64,000 nt of DNA, from positions 1 to 64,000 of the forward strand of contig CANRNT010000001.1 in the NCBI GenBank assembly GCA_947631995.1. Direction: 5' to 3'. Shown piece by piece: positions 17,961 through 28,501 of the stretch (position 1 is its first letter; each line of letters begins with the position of its first letter). This stretch comes from an uncultured Clostridia bacterium (GTDB lineage Bacteria > Bacillota > Clostridia > Oscillospirales > Ruminococcaceae). Made by a program: the position numbers and the translations under genes. The notes under the pieces were generated by a model. It had not been told where the DNA came from. It was given only the letters and a program-made list of their open reading frames with translations, and searched no databases.

Positions 17961-20900
17961 ATGCCTGTTTACAGAATTTATGTTGAAAAGAAACCCGAGT
18001 TCGCAGTCGAAGCACGGTCGCTTTTGGGAGATATCAGATCGGCATTAGGTATCGAGGGACTTCAAGGTCTGCGCGTTATAAACAGATACGACGCAGAGGG
18101 TCTCACCCCAGAGACCTTTGCAATGGCTGCCCCCATAGTTTTTTCCGAGCCTGCCGTTGACGTTGTTTATGAACATCTTCCCGAGATCGAAGAGGACGAG
18201 CAGGTGTTCGCCGTTGAGTATCTCCCGGGTCAGTTCGACCAGAGATCTGACTCCTGCGCTCAGTGCATATCTCTGCTGACAGGCGAAAAACAGCCTACTG
18301 TACGTTCAGCGAGGATATACATCGTCAAGGGAATGATATCCGACGACGACCTGGCAGCTATCAAAAAATATATGATCAACCCCGTGGAGAGCCGCGAGGC
18401 TTCTTTCCTGCGCTTTGAAACGCTTGATACGCAATACGATGTGCCTACCTCCGTTGATACCATAGACGGCTTTATTTACTCCAATGACAACGACCTGCAC
18501 GATCTGCTGGACAAAATGGGTCTTGCAATGGATTTTGACGATATAAAGTTCTGCCGCGACTACTTCCGCGACAGCGAAAAGCGCAACCCGACTATAACTG
18601 AGATACGAATGATAGATACCTACTGGTCAGATCACTGCCGCCACACGACTTTCCTGACAGAGATAGACGGCGTTGATATACAGTGCGACTACATAAAAGA
18701 CACCTATGACAAGTATACGCAAGTGCGCTCCGAGCTTTACGAGGGCAGGACAGACAAGCCGCTCACGCTTATGGATCTTGCTGTGATAGGCGCAAAAAAG
18801 CTCAAAAAGGACGGCTTGCTCAAGGATCTTGACGAGAGCGAAGAGATAAACGCCTGCTCTGTCAGGATAAAAGTTGACGTAAACGGCGAGGACGAGGACT
18901 GGCTGCTGATGTTTAAAAACGAAACTCACAACCACCCTACCGAGATCGAACCGTTCGGCGGAGCTGCCACATGCCTCGGCGGCGCTATAAGAGATCCTCT
19001 TTCGGGACGCTCGTATGTTTATCAGGCTATGAGGGTAACGGGTGCGGCAAATCCGCTCGTTCCCATTGAAGATACTATCGAGGGCAAACTGCCGCAAAGA
19101 AAGATAGTCGTTGGTGCGGCTAACGGTTATTCGTCATACGGAAACCAGATAGGTCTTGCGACAGGTATAGTAAACGAGATATATCACCCGGGTTATGTAG
19201 CCAAAAGGCTTGAGATAGGCGCAGTCATCGGCGCTGCTCCCGCTTCCAATGTAAGGCGCGAAAGACCACAGGAGGGCGATGTTGTTATCCTGCTCGGCGG
19301 CAGAACGGGCCGCGACGGCTGCGGCGGAGCTACGGGCTCATCAAAATCTCATACGCTTTCCTCTCTTGAAAGCTGCGGCGCAGAGGTACAGAAAGGTAAT
19401 GCGCCTATTGAAAGAAAGCTGCAAAGACTTTTCCGCGACCCCGAAGTTACAAGGCTCATAAAGCGCTGCAACGACTTCGGCGCGGGCGGTGTATCTGTGG
19501 CGATAGGAGAGCTTACCGACGGTCTTATCATCGACTTGAACAAGGTCCCCAAAAAGTATGACGGTCTTGACGGCACAGAGCTTGCTATATCCGAATCACA
19601 GGAAAGAATGGCTGTTGTAGTTTCCGCCGGCGACGCAGAAAAGTTTATGCGCGCGGCGGACAAGGAAAACCTCGAAGCTACCAAGGTCGCAGTCGTAACT
19701 GCAGATCCGCGTCTCAAAATGATATGGAACGGCGCAACGATTGTTGATCTTTCAAGAGAATTTCTCAACTCCAACGGCGCTTCAAAGCACACGACTATCA
19801 CGGTCGAAGAGCCTGTTGTTATTACGAGCGAAAACGTTAAGGACTCCGCTGCGATGTGGGAGGAAATGATATCCAACCTCAATATCTGCTCGCAGAAAGG
19901 TCTGGTAGAAAGATTTGACTCTACCATTGGCGCAGGTACTGTACTTATGCCTTACGGCGGCAAATACCAGAACACTCCGACGCAGGCTATGGCAGCAAAG
20001 ATACCTGTGCTGAACGGCGATACAACGACCGCTTCTATAATGGCGTGGGGATTTAACCCGTTTTTGTCTTCGCAGTCGCCGTATCACGGGGCGATATCCG
20101 CTGTTACGGAATCTATCGCTAAGGTCGTTGCGGCAGGAGGAAGCCATAAGCATTGCTGGCTCACTTTCCAGGAATACTTTGAAAGAACGCAGAACGACCC
20201 GACGCGCTGGGGCAAACCACTTGCCGCGCTTCTCGGAGCATTCAAAGCTCAAATGGAATACGGCATAGCTTCTATCGGCGGAAAGGACTCTATGAGCGGT
20301 ACATTTGAAAAGATAGACGTTCCGCCTACCCTAGTTTCTTTTGCGGTATCTACCGCAAAGACCGACAGGATAATCTCGCAGGAGTTCAAAAAAGCCGGTT
20401 CTAAGGTAATTTACATAAAGCCCGAATATGACAGCAACGGTCTGCCTGTATTCAGCAGCGTACTGGAAGTATTCGACAAGGTAGAAAAGCTTATCAGCGA
20501 GGGCAAGGTGCTTTCTTGCTGGAGCGTTTCTTACGGCGGCATTTCCGAGGCAATATCCAAAATGGCATTTGGAAACAAGATAGGCTTCAGATTTACAAGC
20601 TTTGTTTCCCCGTCAGAGTTGTACCGTGCCTGCTACGGAAGCTTCATTATAGAGCTTGCGGACGGCGTTGACGCGGGTGAACGCATACTCGGAGAAACTA
20701 TATCGGATAATGTGATAATCACAGACAACTACACGGTAGATCTCGAAAAGCTCGAAAGACTTTGGGAAGAAAAGCTCGAACCCGTTTATCCTACAAAAGT
20801 CGTGCTTCCGAAGATCATGCCCGAAGTATACGGTTACTCGGTATCGGAGAGACATACATCGTCTGTAAAAATAGCCAGACCGAGAGTGCTCATACCGGTA

Positions 20901-21674
20901 TTCCCCGGCACAAACTGTGAATACGATACTGCAAAGGCGTTTGAAAAAGCAGGCGCAAAGGCGGATATATTCGTTATAAGAAATCTCAATGAAGCGCAGA
21001 TAAACGAGTCTGTCGCAGAGATAGAAAGACGCATAAAAAATTCCCAGATCATTATGCTGCCGGGCGGATTTTCCGGCGGCGACGAGCCTGACGGAAGCGG
21101 CAAGTTCATAACCGCATTCTTCAAAAATCCCCGTCTTGCTGACGCTATACACGACCTGCTGAAAAACAGAGACGGTCTGATGATGGGCATATGCAACGGT
21201 TTCCAGGCGCTTGTCAAGCTGGGGCTTGTTCCATACGGCGAGATACGCGATATGCGCGACGACTCCCCTACTCTGACTTTCAACACCATAGCGCGCCACC
21301 AGTCAAAAATGGTACGCACACGCATTTCTTCAAACAAGTCTCCTTGGCTGGCTGACGCAAACGTAGGCGATATACATACTGTTGCCATATCGCACGGCGA
21401 GGGCAGATTTATCGCTGCCGCCGAAGAGATAGCACAGATGGCGCACAACGGTCAGATAGCTACGCAGTATGTTGACTTTGCCGACAGACCTACTTATGAC
21501 ATACAGTGCAACCCGAACACTTCCGTTGACGCTATCGAAGGTATCACCTCGCCTGACGGCAGAGTTTTCGGTAAAATGGGACACTCAGAGCGTATGGGCA
21601 GCAATGTCTGCATAAATGTTCCCGGTGAAAAGGATCAGCACATATTCGCTAACGGTGTAAAGTATTTCGGTTAA
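17961..21674 (+). CDS. Phosphoribosylformylglycinamidine synthase, large (fused synthetase plus glutaminase) type
   Basis: 1237 aa; SDHCRHTTF, FKNETHNHPTEIEPFGGAATCLGG; C-terminal GATase VLIPVFPGTNCEYDTAKAF, MGICNGFQALVKLGL. Confidence 0.96.
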   Translation: MPVYRIYVEKKPEFAVEARSLLGDIRSALGIEGLQGLRVINRYDAEGLTPETFAMAAPIVFSEPAVDVVYEHLPEIEEDEQVFAVEYLPGQFDQRSDSCAQCISLLTGEKQPTVRSARIYIVKGMISDDDLAAIKKYMINPVESREASFLRFETLDTQYDVPTSVDTIDGFIYSNDNDLHDLLDKMGLAMDFDDIKFCRDYFRDSEKRNPTITEIRMIDTYWSDHCRHTTFLTEIDGVDIQCDYIKDTYDKYTQVRSELYEGRTDKPLTLMDLAVIGAKKLKKDGLLKDLDESEEINACSVRIKVDVNGEDEDWLLMFKNETHNHPTEIEPFGGAATCLGGAIRDPLSGRSYVYQAMRVTGAANPLVPIEDTIEGKLPQRKIVVGAANGYSSYGNQIGLATGIVNEIYHPGYVAKRLEIGAVIGAAPASNVRRERPQEGDVVILLGGRTGRDGCGGATGSSKSHTLSSLESCGAEVQKGNAPIERKLQRLFRDPEVTRLIKRCNDFGAGGVSVAIGELTDGLIIDLNKVPKKYDGLDGTELAISESQERMAVVVSAGDAEKFMRAADKENLEATKVAVVTADPRLKMIWNGATIVDLSREFLNSNGASKHTTITVEEPVVITSENVKDSAAMWEEMISNLNICSQKGLVERFDSTIGAGTVLMPYGGKYQNTPTQAMAAKIPVLNGDTTTASIMAWGFNPFLSSQSPYHGAISAVTESIAKVVAAGGSHKHCWLTFQEYFERTQNDPTRWGKPLAALLGAFKAQMEYGIASIGGKDSMSGTFEKIDVPPTLVSFAVSTAKTDRIISQEFKKAGSKVIYIKPEYDSNGLPVFSSVLEVFDKVEKLISEGKVLSCWSVSYGGISEAISKMAFGNKIGFRFTSFVSPSELYRACYGSFIIELADGVDAGERILGETISDNVIITDNYTVDLEKLERLWEEKLEPVYPTKVVLPKIMPEVYGYSVSERHTSSVKIARPRVLIPVFPGTNCEYDTAKAFEKAGAKADIFVIRNLNEAQINESVAEIERRIKNSQIIMLPGGFSGGDEPDGSGKFITAFFKNPRLADAIHDLLKNRDGLMMGICNGFQALVKLGLVPYGEIRDMRDDSPTLTFNTIARHQSKMVRTRISSNKSPWLADANVGDIHTVAISHGEGRFIAAAEEIAQMAHNGQIATQYVDFADRPTYDIQCNPNTSVDAIEGITSPDGRVFGKMGHSERMGSNVCINVPGEKDQHIFANGVKYFG

Positions 21675-21678
21675 CGAT

Positions 21679-21954
21679 ATGAGCGCTTTGACAAAGGTAC
21701 TAATTATATATGTATGTGTGCTTGGCTTTATAACTTTTATAATGTACGGTATTGATAAATCCAAAGCTAAACACCATAAATGGCGTATACCCGAGCGAGT
21801 TTTGCTGGGAATGTGCATAGCGGGCGGAGTTATCGGCGGCTGGCTGGGTATGTACGCGTTCCGCCACAAAACAAAGCATTTGAAGTTTTATCTTGTACAA
21901 AGCCTAGCCGTGCTGATATGGGCAATATTGTTCATAATATCGTTCAGAATATAA
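21679..21954 (+). CDS. DUF1294 family membrane protein
   Basis: YGIDKSKAKHHKWRIPERVLLGMCIAGGVIGGWLGMYAFRHKTKHLKF. Confidence 0.88.
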   Translation: MSALTKVLIIYVCVLGFITFIMYGIDKSKAKHHKWRIPERVLLGMCIAGGVIGGWLGMYAFRHKTKHLKFYLVQSLAVLIWAILFIISFRI

Positions 21955-21958
21955 AATG

Positions 21959-21995
21959 AGCGTTTCCACTGATAATTTGGTGGAAACGCTTTTTG
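21959..21995. terminator. Rho-independent terminator
   Basis: AGCGTTTCCAC TGATAATTTG GTGGAAACGCT TTTTG. Confidence 0.85.
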
Positions 21996-22724
21996 TCAGC
22001 ACAGCTTTTCAAGTGAACGCTTTATCTGGCGAAGTATTCGTTTTTCAAGGCGTGAAATATACGACTGCGATATGCCTACCTCGTCGGCGACCTCTTTCTG
22101 GGTGCGCTCCTTATAGCCAGCCAGCCCGAAGCGCATTTGCATTATAGTGCGTTCACGGTCGCCGAGCATATCTATCTGCTCAAGAAGCAGACGCTTTTCG
22201 GTCTCGCTTTCAAGACCGCGTATCACTATATCGTCGTCCGTGCCGAGGATATCGCCGAGCAGAAGCTCGTTGCCGTCCCAGTCAACATTGAGCGGCTCGT
22301 CGATAGATATTTCCTTTCTCGTCTGGGAAGTCTTTCGCAGAAACATAAGTATCTCATTCTCGATACAGCGCGAAGCATATGTCGCCAGCTTTATGTTTTT
22401 ATCTGGACGAAAGGTCTTTACCGCCTTTATAAGACCGATTGTTCCTATGGAAATAAGATCCTCAATACCTATGCCGGTAGACTCGAATTTTTTCGCAATA
22501 TATACTACAAGTCTGAGATTATGTATTATCAGCAGCTCGTGCGCTTTTTTCTCGTCTATCTCCAAAAGCTCGAATGCTTTTGCCTCCTCCTCGGCAGTCA
22601 GCGGCGGAGGAAGGGCCTGCGAGCCGTTAATATAGTCCAGCCGCTTTACCCCAAACAGTTTTTCAAGTATCCTTTGAATAAATGCAGCCAGTTTTCCCCT
22701 AACCGATGTTCCCAATGCTGTCAC
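21996..22724 (-). CDS. sigE: RNA polymerase sporulation sigma factor SigE
   Basis: [52 protein letters not shown]; adjacent SpoIIGA. Confidence 0.94.
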   Translation of the reverse strand: MTALGTSVRGKLAAFIQRILEKLFGVKRLDYINGSQALPPPLTAEEEAKAFELLEIDEKKAHELLIIHNLRLVVYIAKKFESTGIGIEDLISIGTIGLIKAVKTFRPDKNIKLATYASRCIENEILMFLRKTSQTRKEISIDEPLNVDWDGNELLLGDILGTDDDIVIRGLESETEKRLLLEQIDMLGDRERTIMQMRFGLAGYKERTQKEVADEVGISQSYISRLEKRILRQIKRSLEKLC

Positions 22725-22751
22725 GCCTCTCTTTATATCATATATGTATTA

Positions 22752-23558
22752 TTACGTCAACAAACCCGGATTGAATATCGCCTGTTCGCTGCTGCCCTCA
22801 ACTATGCCTACCGCCGCGGATACGGGCTTTACATTGCCCTTGCCGTCGGATATCTTAATATCCTGCGGCTTGGCTATCCACATCAGAGAGCTTGAGCTTA
22901 CCGTTGTATACGGCATTATACGAAAGCCCTCGGGCAGAGTTTCAAAAAGGTCGAAGTCGCTGCATATCTTGTCGCTGATGAGCACGACCACAGGCTTCCC
23001 CGTAATATGATCGCGTACCATATTCCCCGTATCAGCCAAAGCCTCAAAGCTGTAACTGCGGTCTTTTATGGTAAGCTGCACCTTATACGCGCCATTTCTA
23101 TATGTGTACTCCGAATAAAGTTTTTCGGCTGCGGATATTATCGTATAGCACGCTATCCCTGCAAATACGAGCGTAAGTACGGAAACATCAAAATATACCG
23201 TACCGTAAAGAATGTATATCCTGCCGCTGCCAGTAAAGTACCAAAAAAGATAGACCGCCGCCAAAAAGGTAAGCTGTACAAGCGACAAAATAACAGAACG
23301 CTTGACCAGTACACGCGGCTTTAAGGTATTGAACGCTATGGCGCACATGATGACTATCGCGGCAAGCTTTACAGATACCGAAACCGCTTTGCTGCCCGTC
23401 ATTATCGAAAGAGAGGACAGCGCGCCTATGAGCGAAGCCGCAAACAGACGTTTTGGAGAAACAACGCTGTGTGTAAACTCCGCGGCTGCGCTTATCAGCA
23501 CGATACTTATTGCCAGGTTTGTAACAAACAGAACGTCTATATACAGCTTAACCAACAT
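22752..23558 (-). CDS. spoIIGA: Sigma-E processing peptidase SpoIIGA
   Basis: MLVKLYIDVLFVTNLAISIVLISAAA (N-terminal membrane region), FEALADTGNMVRDHITGKPVVVL (aspartyl-protease-like DTGN), immediately upstream of sigE. Confidence 0.9.
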   Translation of the reverse strand: MLVKLYIDVLFVTNLAISIVLISAAAEFTHSVVSPKRLFAASLIGALSSLSIMTGSKAVSVSVKLAAIVIMCAIAFNTLKPRVLVKRSVILSLVQLTFLAAVYLFWYFTGSGRIYILYGTVYFDVSVLTLVFAGIACYTIISAAEKLYSEYTYRNGAYKVQLTIKDRSYSFEALADTGNMVRDHITGKPVVVLISDKICSDFDLFETLPEGFRIMPYTTVSSSSLMWIAKPQDIKISDGKGNVKPVSAAVGIVEGSSEQAIFNPGLLT

Positions 23559-23695
23559 TTGTCCCCCCTGACAATCTATTATATTTATCATGCAGTAAAA
23601 AATATGTCGCTTTTATGTAAGTTTTTATTTTATCTATTCAGCTAATTTATGGCAATATCACTAAAGAGGACTTTGCTATTTCTACATTTTATTCA

Positions 23696-23724
23696 TTGAC
23701 AAAACAAAAAAATGGATATATAAT
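23696..23724 (+). promoter_or_regulatory. Consensus sigma-A promoter
   Basis: TTGACA-17 nt-TATAAT, 64 bp before the permease start. Confidence 0.8.
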
Positions 23725-23787
23725 AAAATTAGACAAATTTTTCAACAATGACATCTATCAACATTCAACTTGTCAGGAGTGGTATTT

Positions 23788-26304
23788 ATGATAAGATATG
23801 TATTTAAAGACTTGAAGAACCAGTTTACCAAGCAGCGGCTATTGTCGCTGCTTTTGGTGCTTAATATAGTGGTTTCGTGTCTTGTTATATGTTTTTCGTA
23901 TGGACTGTATCACAATTACAGAGCTATAATATCCAAGGGCGAGGAGGAGAAAGTCAAGTCTATCTGTGCTCTTGTGGACAGTAACGATTTTTACACTCTT
24001 GATGATGCCGAGACGTTCGAGGTAGGCTCACTTTTACCCGATCAGTTGGTCGAGCTTATGTATTCACTGTCAAGCAGCACGGTCGAAAATATCGAGGATA
24101 TTTCTTTCTCTTACATAATTAAAACGCCGCTTTATTATAAAGAAAGCGAATACTATAAGGACATCGAATACTATGATCCCGAGGACCTGCCATATTATGA
24201 CGAAAACGCCGACGGATTCTATAATGTATTAAACTGCAGTTTTACGTTGAAAGACGGCAAAACAGTCGATAAAATGTCAAGTTTTTTTCCTGTTTTTACA
24301 GATGAGCAGTACAGCAGCGGCGAAAAAATAATTGCTATCTCAGAGAATTATTTTATTAGAGATAATGTGTGGTCGCAGGGGTATAATTACCACGGGATCA
24401 CTGGATCTCCATATCTCCTGCCGCAGGGTACGGATTCAATAATAATGGGTGGAGAGCGGTACAAAATAGTGAAAATTTTGACCGAAGAAGACTACGGCAG
24501 CAAAGATATGTATATACCCGTTACCGCAATACCCGAAAGCGCACAGGTGCTTTACAACAGATACAGCGAGCATCAGCGCAGCGCTTTTGATATCAGATTT
24601 AAAGAGCCGCTTACGCACCGCCAGCGCGATGATATAAGCGAGTGCATGAAAAGGGTGCTGGGCGATGAGTTTTATCTTGAGGATATACGCTTTACCGACG
24701 TTACAGACCTTGGATATTACAGCTCTATAATACTTATCTCGCTGCTTATAGCGGCGATCTCGGCAATAAATATGGCAATACTCTACAGCTATCTGCTTGA
24801 AAAGCGAAGCCGCCAGCTTGCCATCTTCCGCCTGTGCGGTATGTCAAAGGCAAAGGCGGTCTTGTCATATCTCGCGGAATGCTTTGTTATCACCGCGCCG
24901 ATATTTATCATTACGGAGGTCGTTTTCAGTATCGTTATCATACCTCCGCTCACGCGCTTTTTCCCTAAAATACACCTTGCGTATAACGCGAAATTATATA
25001 TAGCGATATTCTTTGTATACATGGCTGCTCTCGCGGTAATAATGCTTATCATGCTTTTTGTAAGAATAGGTAGGCACAGCATAGCGCAGATACATACCGC
25101 CGCACGCGCTTCAACAAAGATAGGCATAATGACGTTGTTTGAAATATTCCAGCTGGCGGCAGTGCTTGTAATGATGATAACGGTAATATCAGCTATTTCA
25201 TCACGAAACGAGATGTTCGGGTATTTTGAAAACTTTTTGACGCATAAAGGTTATATGATAAAGTATACCGATATGTCTACCTATCCCGAAGAACTAGCGA
25301 ATATAACGAACGGCGCGCAGCTTGTTACGAACGAGTTTACTAACATATATGAGGATACTATGGGCGGTCTTGATAATTCTATCGAGCGCTACATGATAAC
25401 TTACTCCGATGAGTTTATAGAGGCATATGCTCCGCCTATGGAAAGCGGTATATGGCTTTCGCAAACAGATGAAAATTATAAAAATTCGGGTTACATACCC
25501 GTTGTAGTCACATATGATGCAAACCGCCATGTGGGAGATATAATAACCAGCACGATCGTTATGAAATTTGATGAAAACAATATCCCCATAGATACCCTTA
25601 CTGCACAGTATAAAATAATCGGTATGGTGAGCGATAAGGCGGCTTTAGCGTCTTACTGCTTAGACGGCTCCTTTGAGGGCAGCTATATGGATATTTTTTC
25701 TACATTCAAGACCAGCTACGAGGATACGATGTTTATGCTGGCGAGAACCTCTGATGTGTATGACTGCTATGGTACTTACGGCGCGCTGTACGGTGTTCAA
25801 TTCGTATTTTGCGATAATATGACCGATGAGGAATACATCGCTCTCGGCAGCAAATTTGACGAAATGCGCCTTACCTTCACCACGCTTTCAAAGGTTTATG
25901 ATACAAGCAAAAGTCACATATATGAGCAGCTTCATACTCTTATGCCGATAGCGTTGTGCATATTCATACTCACCGTTATATCGACTGTATCTATCAGCGC
26001 GATATACACCAAACGTCAGCTCAGGAATTATGCGATATTCTACATCTGCGGTGCAAGGTGGAGGACGTGTGCGCTTCGCAGTTTGAAAAACTCTGCGATA
26101 ACCTGCGGCATAGCCGCGGCTATCTCAGCGATCGTGCTGATAGTCGGCAAGCTCACATTCCTTAAAGAAACGGTCATTTCGTTCGGTATATGGCATTTAG
26201 CGGTATGCGCAGGAGTTATAGTACTCTACCTCGCGCTCTCGATGATAATGCCGCTGGCTATCATAGGTTCAAACGAGCCGAAAGAAGTTCTGAAGGAGGA
26301 GTAA
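23788..26304 (+). CDS. ABC transporter permease, FtsX/MacB-like
   Basis: Long extracytoplasmic region between TM1 and a 3-TM block (LLEKRSRQLAIFRLCGMSKAKAV) plus a C-terminal repeat (KRQLRNYAIFYICGARWRTC). Confidence 0.88.
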   Translation: MIRYVFKDLKNQFTKQRLLSLLLVLNIVVSCLVICFSYGLYHNYRAIISKGEEEKVKSICALVDSNDFYTLDDAETFEVGSLLPDQLVELMYSLSSSTVENIEDISFSYIIKTPLYYKESEYYKDIEYYDPEDLPYYDENADGFYNVLNCSFTLKDGKTVDKMSSFFPVFTDEQYSSGEKIIAISENYFIRDNVWSQGYNYHGITGSPYLLPQGTDSIIMGGERYKIVKILTEEDYGSKDMYIPVTAIPESAQVLYNRYSEHQRSAFDIRFKEPLTHRQRDDISECMKRVLGDEFYLEDIRFTDVTDLGYYSSIILISLLIAAISAINMAILYSYLLEKRSRQLAIFRLCGMSKAKAVLSYLAECFVITAPIFIITEVVFSIVIIPPLTRFFPKIHLAYNAKLYIAIFFVYMAALAVIMLIMLFVRIGRHSIAQIHTAARASTKIGIMTLFEIFQLAAVLVMMITVISAISSRNEMFGYFENFLTHKGYMIKYTDMSTYPEELANITNGAQLVTNEFTNIYEDTMGGLDNSIERYMITYSDEFIEAYAPPMESGIWLSQTDENYKNSGYIPVVVTYDANRHVGDIITSTIVMKFDENNIPIDTLTAQYKIIGMVSDKAALASYCLDGSFEGSYMDIFSTFKTSYEDTMFMLARTSDVYDCYGTYGALYGVQFVFCDNMTDEEYIALGSKFDEMRLTFTTLSKVYDTSKSHIYEQLHTLMPIALCIFILTVISTVSISAIYTKRQLRNYAIFYICGARWRTCALRSLKNSAITCGIAAAISAIVLIVGKLTFLKETVISFGIWHLAVCAGVIVLYLALSMIMPLAIIGSNEPKEVLKEE

Positions 26305-26322
26305 CAGTATAATAGGTAAAAT

Positions 26323-26355
26323 AAAGCCGTGACATACAACTGCCACGGCTTTTTA
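26323..26355. terminator. Bidirectional terminator between convergent genes
   Basis: AAAGCCGTG ACATACAACTGC CACGGCTTTTT. Confidence 0.85.
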
Positions 26356-26362
26356 TATCCTG

Positions 26363-26821
26363 TTATTGATTTTGCTCATTATTTTCACTTAACTGACCTA
26401 ATATTTTATACAGCAATCTGTAAAGATATTCTCCCTCCTCAGCGCTTATCTTGGCGCAGCCCGCAATTTTAGCGGGTATCTCAACAGCCTTATCTTTGAG
26501 CTTTTCACCCGATCTTGTGAGAGAGATTATAAGGTTTCGCTCGTCCTTTCTGGAACGCTTCCTCGTCAAAAGACCCTTTGCTTCCATTTTTTTCAGCAAG
26601 GGAGTCAGCGTGCCTGAGTCGAGATACAGTCGGTCTCCAAGCTCTTTGACCGTGACCGAACCGTTTTCCCACAGCACCATCATAACCAGATATTGCGTAT
26701 ATGTAATACCTATATTGTCCAAGAAAGGCTTATACTGCTTGATTATCTCTCTTGAGCAGGCATACAACGGAAAACATAGCTGATTGCTTATCTTTAATAC
26801 GTTATATTTATTATCACTCAT
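26363..26821 (-). CDS. MarR family transcriptional regulator; start placed at MSDNKYN
   Basis: LGDRLYLDSGTLTPLLKKMEAKGLLTRKRSRKDERNLIISLT winged-helix signature. Confidence 0.92.
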   Translation of the reverse strand: MSDNKYNVLKISNQLCFPLYACSREIIKQYKPFLDNIGITYTQYLVMMVLWENGSVTVKELGDRLYLDSGTLTPLLKKMEAKGLLTRKRSRKDERNLIISLTRSGEKLKDKAVEIPAKIAGCAKISAEEGEYLYRLLYKILGQLSENNEQNQ

Positions 26822-26847
26822 CAAATTACCCCCGCGTGGTCGCAATT

Positions 26848-26868
26848 AATATAGATATTGTCTATATT
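26848..26868. promoter_or_regulatory. Inverted-repeat operator at the marR promoter
   Basis: AATATAGA TATTG TCTATATT; minus-strand promoter TTGCAA-17-TACAAT directly upstream. Confidence 0.7.
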
Positions 26869-26927
26869 CTATTGTAGCACACATTGTTTCAAATTGCAAC
26901 CATTTCGGGGTAACTTTTTATTTCTTA

Positions 26928-27515
26928 TCATAATATGCGGTTATTGCGGCTTATCATTTGCAAAAATTCCTCGTGCAAACGGGTATCGTTTGTAAGCTCA
27001 GGGTGAAACGCCATAGCTATCTGATTTTTATATCGTACAGCAGTTATCTTCCCGTCTGTTACGTTGAGTATGTCTACATCATTATTACCCGATGTGACGC
27101 TTTCGATATACGGCGCCCGTATAAAACGCATGGGGAAATTTTTTATATCACCTATATCCCCTATCGCCGTAAAGCTGCCCAGCTGTCTGCCGTATGCGTT
27201 GCGGCGAACGCGCACGGGCAGGCTGCCGAAGCAGGTATCCTCATTTCCCGATATTTCGTCGGCAAGAAGGATAAGTCCTGCGCAGGTAGCCAGAACTGGC
27301 ACGCCGCTGTCAATGTGCTTTTTCAGGACGTCAAACATACCAAGCTCTTTTATAAGCTTTCTTTGCACGGTGCTTTCGCCGCCAACAAGCACTATTCCGT
27401 CAAGCTCAGGCGGTATATCGGATAGCTTTCGCAGCAGAACACACCTTGCTCCTATTTTTTCAAGCATATTTTTATGCTCTTCAAATGCGCCCTGAACAGC
27501 CAATATCCCTATCAT
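26928..27515 (-). CDS. pdxT: Pyridoxal 5'-phosphate synthase glutaminase subunit
   Basis: MIGILAVQGAFEEH, LVGGESTVQRKL, PVLATCAGLILLA, MAFHPELTND. Confidence 0.96.
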   Translation of the reverse strand: MIGILAVQGAFEEHKNMLEKIGARCVLLRKLSDIPPELDGIVLVGGESTVQRKLIKELGMFDVLKKHIDSGVPVLATCAGLILLADEISGNEDTCFGSLPVRVRRNAYGRQLGSFTAIGDIGDIKNFPMRFIRAPYIESVTSGNNDVDILNVTDGKITAVRYKNQIAMAFHPELTNDTRLHEEFLQMISRNNRIL

Positions 27516-27516
27516 A

Positions 27517-28392
27517 TTACTGTCCTCTTTCCTCCATGATAATGGCTATCTCCTGTTCGTTTATGCCTACCATTGCTTCGCCGAGGTTTTCGGAAAGGCT
27601 TGCAAGCATTTCGGGGTCGTTGTAATTGGTAACGGCTTTCACGATTGCGGCGGCTCGCTTTGCTGGGTCGCCCGACTTGAATATACCCGAACCTACAAAC
27701 ACTCCCTCCGCGCCAAGCTGCATCATCAAGGCTGCATCGGCAGGGGTAGCAACGCCGCCTGCTGCAAAGTTTACAACGGGGAGCTTTTTGTTTTCGTGAA
27801 CATATCTTACAAGATCAAGCGGCACTTGAAGCTGTTTCGCGGCCTCAAAAAGCTCGTCTTCACGCTTTGCGGCAAGAGATGATATCTCGCTCTGTATTTT
27901 TCTCATATGTCTTACGGCTTGTACTATATCACCTGTTCCAGGCTCGCCTTTTGTGCGTATCATTGACGCTCCCTCTGCTATCCTGCGGAGAGCTTCGCCC
28001 AAGTCTCTTGCGCCGCAAACGAACGGCACGTCAAATCTGGTCTTATCAATATGGTATACATCGTCGGCAGGGGTGAGGACTTCGCTCTCATCTATATAGT
28101 CTATCTCGATAGCCTGCAATATCTGCGCTTCCGCAATATGTCCGATACGGCACTTTGCCATAACGGGTATGCTTACGGCTTTTTGTATACCTTTTATCAT
28201 GGCGGGGTCGCTCATTCTCGAAACGCCGCCTGCTGCCCTGATGTCGGCAGGTATCCTTTCCAGAGCCATTACCGCGCAAGCGCCTGCCTCCTGTGCTATA
28301 ACTGCCTGCTCGGGTGTGGTAACGTCCATTATAACGCCGCCTTTGAGCATTTGCGCGAGTTCTTTGTTAAGCTGATAACGATCATTATTCAT
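27517..28392 (-). CDS. pdxS: Pyridoxal 5'-phosphate synthase lyase subunit
   Basis: [49 protein letters not shown]. Confidence 0.98.
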   Translation of the reverse strand: MNNDRYQLNKELAQMLKGGVIMDVTTPEQAVIAQEAGACAVMALERIPADIRAAGGVSRMSDPAMIKGIQKAVSIPVMAKCRIGHIAEAQILQAIEIDYIDESEVLTPADDVYHIDKTRFDVPFVCGARDLGEALRRIAEGASMIRTKGEPGTGDIVQAVRHMRKIQSEISSLAAKREDELFEAAKQLQVPLDLVRYVHENKKLPVVNFAAGGVATPADAALMMQLGAEGVFVGSGIFKSGDPAKRAAAIVKAVTNYNDPEMLASLSENLGEAMVGINEQEIAIIMEERGQ

Positions 28393-28416
28393 AATATCTG
28401 TCCTTTCAAAAAAATA

Positions 28417-28467
28417 TTGACTTTACATCTTGTTTATAGTATAATCTTATTGTGGTATTATCACAAT
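28417..28467. promoter_or_regulatory. Overlapping divergent promoters and palindromic operator of pdxR/pdxS
   Basis: + strand TTGACT-17-TATAAT (28417-28445); - strand TTGTGA-17-TATACT (28438-28466); inverted repeat ATTGTG-N7-CACAAT (28449-28467). Confidence 0.75.
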
Positions 28468-28501
28468 AGCCAAATTATTTATTTTTGATAAGGTCAGAGG
28501 T

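Noticed and set aside
19349-19927. Long antisense ORFs opposite FGAM synthase (also 18627-19097, 20613-21299, 20834-21448) and opposite ileS (41596-42468, 41922-42449)
   Set aside because: They lie wholly within strongly supported genes on the other strand and show no domain signature; attributed to codon bias.
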